A DNA stretch of 64,000 bases from Psoroptes ovis (lineage: Eukaryota > Arthropoda > Arachnida > Sarcoptiformes > Psoroptidae), in NCBI GenBank assembly GCA_002943765.1, contig PQWQ01000005.1:3969001-4033000 (forward strand), written 5' to 3'. The position numbers and the translations under genes are program-made. Below, piece by piece: positions 48,965 to 63,222 of this stretch. The first letter of the stretch is position 1, and the number at the start of each line of letters is the position of its first letter. The notes under the pieces are model-generated. The model saw nothing but the letters and a program-made list of their open reading frames with translations, ran no database searches and was not told the DNA's origin.

Positions 48965-51941
48965 ATAATTTGTTTTTGTTTTGTTCACTAAAAACATTTT
49001 TCAATACATATGAAATGATATCAGCAGAATTATCATCATTTGTTTGATAAATGATGTTTGCATCTTTTTTTAACCTGTTCCTCGTTTTTGCTCAAATATA
49101 TTGTCACAATCTGATGAACTATTTTCCGAGAATCAAAAAACTGATGTTCGTTGTCAGCAGCAGTGATGGTGCAGTTTCCAATTAATTCACTCAAATTATT
49201 TTCGTTGGATATTCCTGTTCGTATTTTTTGAATAATCATCATTTCAATTTTTCATTGAATTTGGTCAATTTGATTCTGGCCATCTTCTGGTTTTAGGTCA
49301 AATTTTTCGGGCGTTCAATTCGAAAATATTTATTTATCAAAAAATTCGAATCTCTTCATATGTTTTTAGCCATCAAAAAATTATGATTAAAAAAATTGTG
49401 GTGTTTGCTCCGCCTAAATTTTCGTTGTGTATTTAAACATAATTTAAATTATTGATGCGGAGAATATAACAAAATTGATGATGCTAAAAAATCATTAAAT
49501 TTGATTGGTCAATTTTGATCTTATTCGAGAGAGGAGATGGACAATAGAGCCATAGAGAATAGAGAGAGCGATTTTGAAGCATCATCATCTGATTCTTGAT
49601 CATCAATTTCTTCAATAAAATTTTTATTTTGATAAGTTGAATTTATCTTGAATTTTTGAATAATTTGGAGGTGGAGTTTATTCATCATCAACAAATCATT
49701 CAAACAAATGTCTGGCTCCAGACTGACCATCACTTTGATTCATTATCAATCGATGATGATGATGATCCAGTAATTATAAAGTGTAAAACTAATGAAATTT
49801 TTCTATGGAATTTGTTTGTTTGAAATACAACGCTTTGAATCTTTGAAACAACATCGGTTGTTTGTTTGCTATTATTATTATTGATGATGATTACTGAAGC
49901 AATTATTATCATCATTATCATCATCGAATAACAACGCATCTTTGAAAATTTCAAAGTTAATCGATTTGCAAAAAATTTCAAGGTCAAGAATGGTAATGTT
50001 ATAAATGTTTCAAGTAAAAGTACGTAGTAAAAACAGTGAAGAAACATTAATATCGCAAGACTTTGATTAAGGACCAAAAATATATTTTCTATTAAGGGTA
50101 ATCAATCACTTTATTTCGTGAATCTTGAAAAATAAATAAATATTAATTTGTTTGCTGTATGATTATTATTATTATTATTTCATTCATTCATTACAGATCA
50201 ATACAACCCATCCTACTTTCAAAATAGAGGAAAAAGAGGCCAAAGAAGTTTCGAGCATTCCTAAATCAACAAGTTGTTTAGCCAACTGAGCAGCATTGAA
50301 AAGCTCAATTTATCAGTATGTGTTTCCTTATGCAGTTTTTTTCGAAATTGCGCAAATATTTTTCATAAATATTCACTTCACACAGTTGAATGTAATTAGC
50401 TTGATGGGGCACACATTGCTTGACCGTTGGTCATTGTGTATGCTGTATCTACATCCAACTATTCAATCTTTTATTTTTATTTCTTCCATCATTTTTTTTT
50501 CATCATAGATTCAAACATTTCTTAAAATATTTAAGCTTTTTAGTATTAAAATTCTTTTCAAAAAATGAAAAAAACCCTGCAGGGCCAAAGAAAAATACAG
50601 TAAACAAAATCAATTGTATTTTTAATATAAAGAACCGAAACAGCCATATTTTTTCAATTCATTTATTCATTCAATGATGTACCTAATCAAACATATTTGA
50701 AAAAACATGTATACAACAATTGCAGATGAAATTGAAGGTCCACTATCCAAACTTCTAGGTCTCTATTTTTCGCTATTTTACTGCCATAACTTTAACCAGT
50801 TTTGGCTAATGGTCAAGCAAGTTTCAATAAATGGAAACAGCTTAAGATTGGATGATGCATATGACCAACAACAGTAACAGCAACACCCGATTTCACTGCT
50901 CTTAGGTCCATCATCATCATCATCAATTGACCCATTGCATTTTGAGAAAAAATATGACTGCTATCAATTTTAGAGAAGAAAAGTAAAATATTTTATTATC
51001 AACAAATCAACATCAATAAAAAATTAAATTCATGGTTCATTGTTCAAAGACCTTGAAAATTTTCTTTAAAAAATTGCATTTTCTTTCATATGTTGAGAGT
51101 TGACCATTTTGGCCAAACTTATACAATCTATTTTCTTTGGCCTAAAATGATTTTTTCCTTTTAGGGTCAGTTGAATCAACGTTGGTAAAATAAAAAAGGA
51201 TGGGGTATGGTCAACTATGGAAATCATGTTCTTCGCTAAAACTCACAAGTGGTCATTTTTCTTAGAAAAAGTAAAGTATTGATGATGGTGGACATATTGA
51301 TGGTTGTTTGTTATTTGGTACCCTTTTTTTGTTTGTCAAATCAATCAAACACTCTGCCATCATACTCAGCTATCATTTAACCAGCCTTCCACCGCCACCA
51401 CTAAATGGATGATATAAAATATCGAAAAAAAAATTCAGGATGTGAACAAGGACATGATCAAATCGTATTTAAAATAGAGGGCGTTCAATCCGAATACGAA
51501 TCAATTTTTGCCGAGAATGGAAAATTGAAAGAGTTAAAAATTTGTGTGGCAACAACCAGCAAAAATGAACATTAGACATCGTTCAAAAATGCTAAATCTA
51601 TCAATTGTTTCATTTGAAAAATTATTGATGTTCGAATTAAATTACTAAGTTATCATTTTATTCATTTCTCTTTTGATTAATTAATTGAATTCATTCTATT
51701 TGATTGTTTCCATTTGAGTCATGTTAGTGGTCTATGATTTTTTTTAATTGTTCTCACATCAAAGTTGTAATCATCCTTTCTTTTCATTTTTCAATATTTC
51801 GAAACTTAGTGTGCACATGCAAATGTGCTTAAAATCAAATTTTTGTTTCTCTTACCAATTTATATTTGAAACAAGAAATATTTGAAAAAATTGATGTATG
51901 TATGCAACATTGTATATCATCATCATCAATCGATGTTGTTG

Positions 51942-51942
51942 C

Positions 51943-51973
<31 letters not shown>
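51942..51973. repeat. Compound (GAT)n(GGT)n microsatellite
   Basis: Repeated GAT units pass directly into GGT units in noncoding sequence. Confidence 0.85.
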
Positions 51974-54631
51974 CGCATGGTGCTGTGTGTATGCATATGT
52001 TTTTTATTTGTATCAGTGATGATGGTTAGCTGTGGATATGAATAGAAAAAGATAAATGTGAAAATATTGGATGGATGGATTGATTGGTTAGTTTTTTAGG
52101 CCTTTGATTATTGCTGTGTACACATGTGAGTGTATATTTTTCATTTATTGATACTGTTGTTGTGGTGATTTTTTATTTTCGCATATGATTATGATGATCA
52201 TGATTTAGTGTTAGTGCGCCAGTGGTGCTGTGTATGCTGCTAAATGCATATTTTTGAGGAGAAAAAAAATAACAGCAGCAGCAGTTATCATCATTATTGT
52301 TCATGTTGTCACTATTTAGTGTATGCATTTATTTATTTGACTATTCTATTCATGCATGCATTTGCAATTTTTGACATTAAAACTTGCATTGCATGTATAT
52401 GCCTATGTGCATTGTAGCTAAAATGTATTCAGTAATCATTTGGTCATCATATCGTTAACAACATCGTTATCATCATCATCATGCACATGCATTTTCGACA
52501 TACAATTTTCAACATATTTACCATTAATTGTTCCAAAATATCTGAATTCTTTTTGCATGTGATTATGACCACAGAATTATTTTAAATTATTTTAATTAAT
52601 TAATTTAATAATATTTTTCCAATTTTTTAAAAATTAAAATTGAAATTTGAAAAAAAACCCGCCAACATTCAAATATGACAAATTCATAAACAAACAAAAA
52701 CAGAAAAACCATAATCATGTTCAGATGACAAATCGATGTGCAATGCTTCTCAATTCAATTATCAAAGCACGAATTTTCCCAAATTCAAATTGACATCAAA
52801 GACAATCATGGTTGGTGAACAGTAATCATTTATTTATTCATCATGAAAACCGTTGTTTGTTGTGATTGGTTTCAAATTAAGTGAATAATCCTTTTGAAAT
52901 AATGTGATTTTACAAAAGATGCAAAGAAATTAGTTTTTATCCGAACATCCAAATTCGACAAAAATCAAAGTGCCTAGTCTTCTAATGAATTATTATTAAT
53001 TTGAAATATTTGAATAATTTAATTAATCTGATTCAAATACAAGTGACTAAAGTACAAATCAAAAAACAAAAAAACTGGTAAGTAATGTTTGAAAATTAAT
53101 TTTTTTTAGATGAATCAAATATATCAAATTAAATAAACAAATTCTCCGTAATTCGTCAAAGCTAAGATTCAAAAATTGAAAAATTTTTTCGATTTTCGAC
53201 CTACAGCAATGAATATTGGCATTGTTGTACCATATCATAGATTGACCTTTACACCCATAGCGAATTGAATATTTTCTTTTCAATTATTATTTTAACTCTT
53301 TTCAATGATGAAAACACATTTTTTGTTTATCGATGTTTTTCTGTTTTTTGTTTATCTATTTGAATCATATCAAATAAAAATTTACCGACATGATATTTTT
53401 CGTCTCATTTTTATTTTTGATTCGTAGCATATACACGGAATAAACACCTTTGAATATTATTGTTTTTGTCTGTTTGTATTTACTTTTAGTCGAATGTTAT
53501 TACAACATGAAATATAATCAATTTTTAAGTTTTGTTTGTTTTCATTGAAGCCGCATCAATTCATTTCTTAAATTCAAATCTGAATAAAAGATGAATTTTT
53601 TTTCATTTGATTTTAACCCGGGCGGTGGCTTTCCAATTCCATTTTTCCATTTAAAATTCTTATTCCTTTTTTTGGTGGAGTACGGATTTCATCAATTTCA
53701 TCATTTATCAGGTTTACTCCCTGCTAAATTCTCGATTGAAAAAAATGATGAATGATGGAATTGGAATCATTTGTGTGTGTGGATACTTGAGCCATAAGTT
53801 CTTTGATGTGATATACCAGAAAAATGCCGGGTATTTTTTCATAATAAATGATGATAATTTCGCCCATTACATCAAAATGCGAAAAAAAAACCTTGATTAA
53901 TAAAAGTAATCTCACTTTTATTTGTTACGAAAATACCAAAGTGGTGGTACTGGTGTTCCAGAATGCAATTATTATTATTATTATTATTATTTGTGAATCG
54001 CAGAATTCTGCTAAAATTTATTTATTTTAATGCCTAACGATGAAGTTATAAAAAAAATGGGTGACACGCCCGAAATGTGCACGTTTGAGAATATTTTTAT
54101 GTTCGATTATAAAATGGATCATTTTGTTTTGGTGTCCAAAATCAAATGGGCCATCATCATCATTAATAGATGTTTCAGATGTTTGTCATGATTATTATCA
54201 TCGTCAAATGATCATCATTGATTCTATTCTCTGTTTTGGGCGTGTTTCGCTTTGTATCATTTAATAATCATTGCTTTTTGATTCTCAGGATTAAATTACT
54301 GAGAAAAATAATTGAAGAATATTTCATCATTCAAATTTGTCTCTATTTCGATCACTCGAAGACTCGATATTCAAATCGTATTTAATTTTATTAGTTTTAA
54401 TTTTTTCCTATCCCATAATCAATGGCTCCATTGACTGAAAAAAATAAATAAATGAAATTGATTTTGAACTGATTATTTCTCATGTAAAAGCCCATCAATA
54501 ATGATGATCCAAGTTTTTGATCGAAAATAGAAATTGATGAAATGAATGATATTTGTGATAATATGATAGATGATTGTCACATCTTGAAATAGATATTATC
54601 TGTTTATGCCAATTATTCAATCATTATATAC

Positions 54632-54649
54632 GTGTGTGTGTGTGTGTGT
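54632..54649. repeat. (GT)n microsatellite
   Basis: Nine GT dinucleotides in a row in the gene desert. Confidence 0.9.
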
Positions 54650-57600
54650 TTTTGTGCCTATGTGATCAAAAATATATCAATGGCGTGCATCAAATGTAAT
54701 TTTGGCCAAATTGATGTTTCAGTGATAATTATTTGTCATAATTGTTATTGTCCTGATGTTTACATAGCAATCGATAAATCTCTCACGTATGATGTGTCTG
54801 TTTATCATCATTGTTATTATTTTGAATGGATCGATAACTCTTTAAATATTGAAAAGATGTACTTCTGCCATTCATTTTTATTACATTGATGTCATCACAA
54901 ATCAAATGTCAACGTGGTTGAGAATTCATTTATCATTCAGATTTTCTTCTTGAATCATTTGCATTGAAAAATCGTAAACATAATTGTCATTGACTGTCAT
55001 AACAACCAGACATCAATTTTTGGTGATGATACACATCAATCGATGTGATGCGAGAGATCATCAATCTAATGATGAACGCAAACGAATGTCATGGTTACGA
55101 TTATTATTATTTTTTAGATTTTATTTAATTTAAAACCAAAATTCTCATCATGATCAACTGCTATCCATAACAATTATTTTCTACCTGCAATTCGTTTAAT
55201 CGAATGTAATTGAAGACAAGAAATGCTGGTTTGTTTTGATGCAGCATACAATCAGTATTTATTTTGTTTGATTCATGATTATTTGTGTTGAATAAAATCA
55301 TTGAAATGATGGTGGTTTTATTTATTATTATTATTTACTGATGTTTGATTGGTGATAAAAACATCCATCCGTTCAAAAAGAAAAATAAATACATTCATAC
55401 AAACATCATTATAATTTGTATTTATTGACATTTTCATTATAATCGCTGAAATTAAACGAAATGTTGAATCGAAAAGCGATAGATTTTATTAATAAAGTGA
55501 TATTGGACGATTATTTGCAATAAATGATTGGCTGTTTTTTTAATATTTTTCTATGATAATTTTTGGTTTAGACATTTTTTTTGTTATTAATAATAATCAT
55601 AATTGATCGGATGCATCAAATATCCGGTGTTTTTGTGGTTGTTGTATCGATGATATTTTTGCTGGTGGATGCCATTGTATTTGTTTTTGATGAATGTATC
55701 ATATTGTTTTAAATAAATGCATGCATTCATTTTAACCTTAAAGGAAAAATCTTTTTTTTATTGAATTGATGTTTATATCACATAATAATGGCTAAAATTC
55801 ATTTCCGTTTCCTTATGGGCTTTAATTTTTTGGTTGTGATGTATTTGAATACTTTGTGATTTATGATTGATTAAATAATTGATCGATTGATTGATTGATG
55901 TTTGTTTAATCATCATCAAACGAAAATCATTGATTGTGGGCATTATTTTCTTCATGTATCTTCTGATAGATAATGGATGGAATTTTGAAAAAATATTCTT
56001 AATGGAATTTTTATTTGGGTGGAGTATATTGTTTCATTAGAAAAAATGATGATATTTGACAACATCCAACAACAGTTATTATTATTATTAGAATAATCAT
56101 CAAAACAAATATTGTGTTGTCACGATCATAATAATAATGATATTTATTTTAGATGATGCCAAAACATAGAATGTACGCAAATTACTTTCATCATAACTGT
56201 TGTTGTGATTTGATTTGTTATTTCATCGATTTCGATTCATTCGATGATGATACCTGTCAATAAAAGACATTTCTTTGGGCCAATATTTCATATTGTCGTG
56301 ATTCATTAACAACCATTCAATTTGATGATAATAATGATTGAAAGAATTATGTTTTCATCATAATATTTTGATGAAAAGTTAATATCAATTGGATAGTTCA
56401 AGCTCGATTCTGGCTTTCCGATATAATGTCAATCCAAAATGTAAATGATGGCCTTAAATTATTATTCTGATTATATGATCGGGTGTGGTTAACTTTAATT
56501 TACATCAAATATTTGTGTGATTTCGATTAAATTATTTTGAATTCTGATTCTGGTTTCATTTGCGATGCTGGTCTTTTTGCTTGAGTGATGGGTTTAGGAA
56601 TTTATGAGGAATAATTAAGCGTTTCCGAATTTTCAGTTAACTCATTTTTTAGCTTCTTTGTATTGAGTCGAACAATATTCGTTTCATATGAATTACATCT
56701 CATCATCCTCATTAATAGTAGGTGTGTTTGGCCGTTATATTTTGTGAGAATTGCGTGTCCAGTTTAATAGAAAACAATGGTCATTTCATCAATTGTAAAT
56801 GGTTTTTTCATCCTTTTTCAAGTCAAAGCTCTACTACAAAGTCAAACCGAATTCATTATTTGTTCAATCCTATTTGCGAACTGTTTATTTCCACATTTCA
56901 TTTACTTTTAATCGAGATTCTGATTTTGATCTTAGAAATTTTGCGCTTATTTCCAATCATTTACCCTTATTTTTTGGCACATTTGTAGTGTTGATATTGC
57001 AATCCGATATTTCATCTGAGTTTTCTTTTTCTATGTTCAATTTCAGTTGTTGATGTTTCTTTCTTTTTTTTGTTTTGATTCAGTTAATAATTTGACTTGG
57101 ACCGTAGGTTACTAATGGTAACCGAATAGACGCTGAATCTTTTTTTCCATTGAGAATTTTTTCTTGTTTTCTTGTTCATTGAGAATGAATTTCATCGATT
57201 TGATAATTGAATTCTTTTTCTATGAATTCATACTTTCAATAATATTTATTTTCTGAATAAATATTATGAATATTTAATATGTGATGTGCATATTGAATAA
57301 AAAACAACATCTCAATCATTATTTCAGATCAATATTCTACCAAAGCAAACTGAATACATCATCATAGTAACTGAGAAAATATATTTATAAATGCTCACAA
57401 TTCGAATCAACATAGCAACAAGAGAATCATCCAATTCATTATTCAGTTAAAATCATTTATTATTATTTGTTATATAACTAATGCACATTCATATATATAC
57501 AAAAACCTTCATCGGGTGTTATATGTGATGATGATGTTTTGTGTGCACCATTTTTATTTTTCGAAATAGAATCAATCGAAAATGATAATTCAAAAAGTGG

Positions 57601-60600
57601 ATTCTGTGCATAAACATACATAGCGAAACAAATGTCAGGTATTATCATCATTGTTTTTTTTCAATAAATTATTGCTTTACAATTCTCGGTTGTTAGTGGT
57701 TTCATTCATTCATTCATCCAACATTTGTACGATTAAATATTTTCATTTAAAAATGGCATCATAAAACATCAATTGCGATAAATCGTTTCGTTTAATAGTA
57801 ATAATCATTTCAATTGAAAATTGATTGAGTTCAAATTTTCTACTAATAAATTTACATGCTTTTTCAATTGTGGTGTCTATGAAAATATGAATATTGTCAA
57901 ATCATCATCATCATTGACATCTTTGAACAAAAACATCAAAAAATTAGTCGTTTCATATGTGGCAACAATAATCGACATTTCACATCCTTTTTCGATATTT
58001 CATTAAACCAAAATGAATAAATAAATTGATTATTAATTTGAAATCGATTGATCAATTAAAAAAATAATAATTTGTTAATCATCAAATACGTATGAATAGT
58101 ATGTTATTTAATATGAATTTCAAGCCTCCAAAAACTAATTTTGAAGAGAAATAAACATTTTGATTTGAATTGGATGCGGCACTTATTTGCAAATAAGCAT
58201 CAAAGTGGCCATCCTCCTTTCTTGTTTCATCTCTATCTTACTATAGAATTAATATATCAAATAATATATGTGATTTTATTTGTTTCTCAACCTTTTAAGC
58301 ATCGATACTCGTTGAAGCTAACTATATAAGTTTATTTGTTTATGCGTATTAGTACTGATACTTCCAACAAAGAGATGTTTTATTATGAATAATACAAATT
58401 TTCGCTTTTACATCTTTTTCAATGGATGTTTTTTTTTCATTCAAATATAAGCTTATGAGAGAGTGGTTATAAGATTATTTTTATCATTTTCTTTGTGCTT
58501 GAGAGCATAAACTGGGTCGGGTTTTTGAAAAATAGACCAATCGGAAAATAATAGTTGAGTGCTTAATTTAATAGTTTCGGGTAAAATAAGTTAGCGGAAA
58601 TTTATAGGCTATTTCTTATTTCATTCATACATTCGGGATTAAGAATGAATTCAGTGCTTACAATTCGACATATTTTATTCATATCAACATTTGATAATTG
58701 GTTTCACTTTTTTTTCTCTTTTTCAGAAACGATGCATTGTAAATGATCAATTTTTATGGATTCAATAAATTTGGAATAGATTGGACCCCATATATTCTAG
58801 CCTCAATCCAAAAACAAACAAGAATTTATCAATTAATGAATTTGAAAAATTGTTTTTTCTTAAATGGTAAGTCCTTATAACAAAAACAAACAAATGAATT
58901 TTGATGATAAAAATTTTATTCTTTTGATATCTTTAAAATTATCTTAAAAATTCTTATTCAAACATGACTTGAAAATTGAATTTTTTTTCAACAAAGATAA
59001 TTGAATAATGGTTTGTTTTGATACAAGTTTGTTATGTAATTAAAGTAAGAAATGTTTACATTAATGTTCAATACTTGAAGTGTGTAAGTTTTAGAGTGAT
59101 TGTATCGGTTTTATTTGAGAAACGAAAATTTTTTCAAGTTCATTTTATTGAGAATATAATTTGTTGCAATAATTATTAGCAATAATTGTTGTAATACAGT
59201 TTCGATTAATTATTTGAATGAATTATTCATTTCATTCAAATGTTTTTTGGTCGATGAAAATATGATGGCAGGCAAATATCTTTATGGAAATAAATATCAT
59301 CATCATCAAGTTGCTAATGGTTACCACTAATGATTTTGGTGAATTTTTTTTCTCGACCGAATTCGATTTAATCTGAAAATTTTCATCATCTCTTTTTTTT
59401 GAAACAGCATATGCATCGTTGTATATTGCCTCTGTTTATGATGATCATAATTACTTATCACCTTGGTATCTTTAGCATTATATAATAATAATGATAGATA
59501 TTAGTGATTCTGTGTGTGTATATAGAATTCTTTTTTATTGTAAATTTTCTAATAATTGACTTTTTTGATGCATTATTTTCGCATGTTTGGATTACATTCA
59601 TGTGTTTCATTTGATGTGTTTTGACTTTTTTTCAATTTTCTGGTTACTGTTCGATTCTGGCAATTTGATTGTGATTATCATTTATTTACCTCGAATGGTT
59701 GGTTGGTTTGGTTACCATCGAATGCTATTTTTTTGTTTTGTTTTGTTTTTCATCAAAATTTCATATATGATTCTTTATATGTGTGCACATTGTACATACA
59801 AAACGAATGATGATGATAATGAGATGATAATATTTTTGATGTGTCATGATTCTCTCTCAGTCCTCGCCAATACATTGGTTACCTGCCAACGAGGATAAAA
59901 TAATGAGAAAGAATAACAAAAAAAAAGCAGGAAAAAAATGCCCGGTTTTCTGCTCTGTCTCTAATGAAAATAAATGAAACATCAATTTCTAATATATGTT
60001 TTGGATTCTTATGATACAAATGTTTTTGTTTCTCTGGTATCCCATCACAACCAGAAAAAAACATTTGATTTTATTCCAAATTGAACAATTGAATTGTTTT
60101 TGTTTGCCCAAAATCTACACAAAAAATGATTGTACCACACACGATTTTATTTTGTATCGAGCTTTTACGGTATATGATTGTCATACACAAAATTACAATC
60201 AAGCGAAATGAAATGAATGAATGAAAAAAAAATGATCAACAACAATAATTCATAAAACATTTGATGTGAATGATAATGAAGACGATATTGATGATAATAA
60301 ATGCAATAATTATCATTTTTATTCTGATATCAATCAGAATAAACAGAAATAACGAGAAATTAATCATAACATAGCAACGGTAACCATGATCTCATCATCA
60401 TCATCATTGGATGATTGAAATCATTGATTGAATTTTCCACTTTTTTTCTATCTGATTCGATTAAATTCTTATTTTCACATATAACTTAAATCCATTATAC
60501 ATTTTATCAGAATAATGGAAAAAATCCCTAAAAAATTTTTATTTGAATGCTTTACATATTGACAATAATAATCATGAAATGATAACTGAAACAAAACAAA

Positions 60601-63222
60601 ATAAACCAGGTAAACAATGATGATAAGAAATAATGATAATTATTACATATGAATATTAGTGAAATTTGTTACACTTGGTTGATTATTATGATGATGACTA
60701 TCCATTATTATTCATTCTAAGAATGAACATTTTTTTTCAAAACTTAGTCAGAAAAAATGATGTTTATGTTGATAGATATAATGATAATAATGATGATCAT
60801 AATAATAATAAGCATCGATCATCATTCAAAAACATCATCATTATTTCAAGATTTTTTCTTCTAAGAGTTTGATGATGTGAATTTGGCTACCTGAGCTAAA
60901 TTGAAGATGGAAAATTCGCTCAACCGCATCCTTTTTCCATCTTTTCTCATTTCTTTCTCATTTGCTGATAAATCATCGAAGAAATGTATTATCAATGATT
61001 CTCATGATGATGATTAGTCAAAGATTTTGTTTCCCTGAATTTTTGCCATTTCGACAATCATCCGCAACACTATCAAATATGAAATGACATCTTTAAGCAG
61101 AAAACATTAACCTTTGTGAGAATCAAGTTGATTATATTTTTTTAGTGCTAATCCATGCGTAATATTCTTCATTTATCATTTTGCCATTCACAAATGGTGA
61201 TCATCAATTTCAAATGATTAGCATCGATCCATTGATTATTTTTTGTTGACAATTGATTGATTTTTGATTGTCATTCATCTAAATATCAGTGATGGTGGCA
61301 CACTGCCCCAGTTCAGAATTCAATAGAAAATTTTACTTCGTCAAAAATCAAATCAATTGATTTTCGATCAACTTTTCAGTTTGAAATATTCAAAAGAAAC
61401 GGGTTTTGTTTTGAGTGAATAATAAAAAAAATGATTCAATGTTTATAAATATTAGATTTAGTTCTCTTTTCTGTGAACAAAGTGAATTGTTGGATGCATT
61501 TTTCGTTTGGTAGCATCGAATTGACTGGATTGAATATCAAACGATTGATAAAATTTAATTGAATCACATTTTTCTCTATTTCACTTTTGACAATTTGCAT
61601 TTGAACAAAGCAAGAAAACAGAGCTCAAATAGAGCGAATCAAATCGCTCTGGTCGTCTTTCCTTCATTTTTTCATCTAAAATTTCAGCACTGTATAAATC
61701 ATTTCTGGATTCAATCGATTGTCCAAAAATAATCGTCAAATGATATTTTTGATAGTATTTTCGAAATTAAAACATCTAATATCTAAGTGAAATGATTTGA
61801 AATTCCATTTTGGACATACATTTCAGGTGCTTGAAAGAGAGAAATTTGAAATTTTTGCCAGCAATTTTAACTTGACACAATCAACATCTAATATTCATTT
61901 GAAAAAATAGTAATAAAATATATATCATTCATTCACATGATATTTATCATCGTTATTCGGTCCATAGATTATCTAGATTAAAATGCTGGAAAATTTGTTT
62001 TGTGTCAACTGACCAATGGTCACCAATTATAAAAATGACTATTTCATTTACAAATTTATTCATGTCAGCCAATACCTTTTGGATACAATAAGAAAAATTG
62101 AAATGATGATGATGATGACGAAAAATGGCAAAAATGTGTGATAATCGGTTTTTGCTCGTTTGATTTTCTGACCGAATTGAGCCTAGTCGAACTAAATATC
62201 ACATTTAATTATCATTGATTAAATAAAAAGTTGGCCAGTTGCTTGCTTTTATTGTCATTATTTTTGGTCAATGAAATTTTTCGTAAGCCAAAAAGATGAT
62301 CAGATTGAAGGCTGAATGATTTGATTTAGTGATGTGTGAGTGTTGTACCGTTATATTATAGTGTTTGACCAATCCCACTATTTTGCTGTGTGTGTGGCGT
62401 CATAAACAGGCGCCATATACTCGCAAATGAAAATACTTTGATTTTATAAATTTGATGCTGTCGTACATAGCGATAAGTGGTAGTGCCAGGTTCAATGATA
62501 ACTGATGATTGACTTTAATCATTGTTAGTGTGTGTGTGCATATGTTTTTACATAAGAAAATGTTTGTCAGAAATAAAATGTGAAATGAGAAATTATCATC
62601 TAAATTATATAAAAAAGGTGAATTCGATGATTTTGAATAAATGAATGAATGAATTGTGATTGTAATTTGACTTCGATTTGCTTTGTTGACCATCCGAACA
62701 TCTAATCATCATAATAATCATATGAAGAAATGTAACAGTCATGAGACAACATCAAATCAATTATGGAATTAGTTTCTTTTTTGTGTGTACGGGAAAATGG
62801 CGAATGTCCAGTTTTCTTCAAATTTTTAGTTTGACTCTTTTGACCAGTCACATTTCTAATGGAAAAATTCAATCTGACATGATACCATTTTGAGATGTAG
62901 ATCAAACAATTGTAACAACAATACAACAGCAATGATTTATCGAAGAGAATGTTTTTTGGAATGATGTAGAGAATGAAATAAGAAATTTGCAAGCCCTTTA
63001 CTGCTTTTACTACTAGTGTTTATTATTAAATCAGATGCATTTGATGATGATCATCATCAATTGAATCAATTTTTTTAGTTTAATTTTGAAATTTCCTTAA
63101 ATATTTTCCGAATCATTCTCGAAGATTTAATTTATATTCTTCTTTGATCTAACAGTGATAATTTGTTGTAAAACATAGTTGAAAACATATGCTTTTATTT
63201 GGATTAATATTATTATGACCAG

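Larger units (their letters stand above)
48057..63222. other. 15-kb gene desert
   Basis: No coding exon, RNA gene or long repeat that I can support. It contains two mariner-type MITEs 325 bp apart (48482-48559, 48885-48964), a TG repeat at 54632, ATG/GGT repeats near 51942 and scattered ATG/CAT trinucleotide runs. Open frames listed here (for example 49521-50077, 54632-54889, 56722-57053, 59587-59898) lack domains and splice context. Its right end abuts the start of an acidic, probably nuclear protein, so long-range regulatory DNA is possible. Confidence 0.45.

Noticed and set aside
48965..63222. Listed open frames of 60-115 codons in the desert (for example 54632, 56722, 59587)
   Set aside because: Length is as expected for A+T-rich noncoding DNA, content is Phe/Ile/His-rich, and no splice pairing or domain was found.
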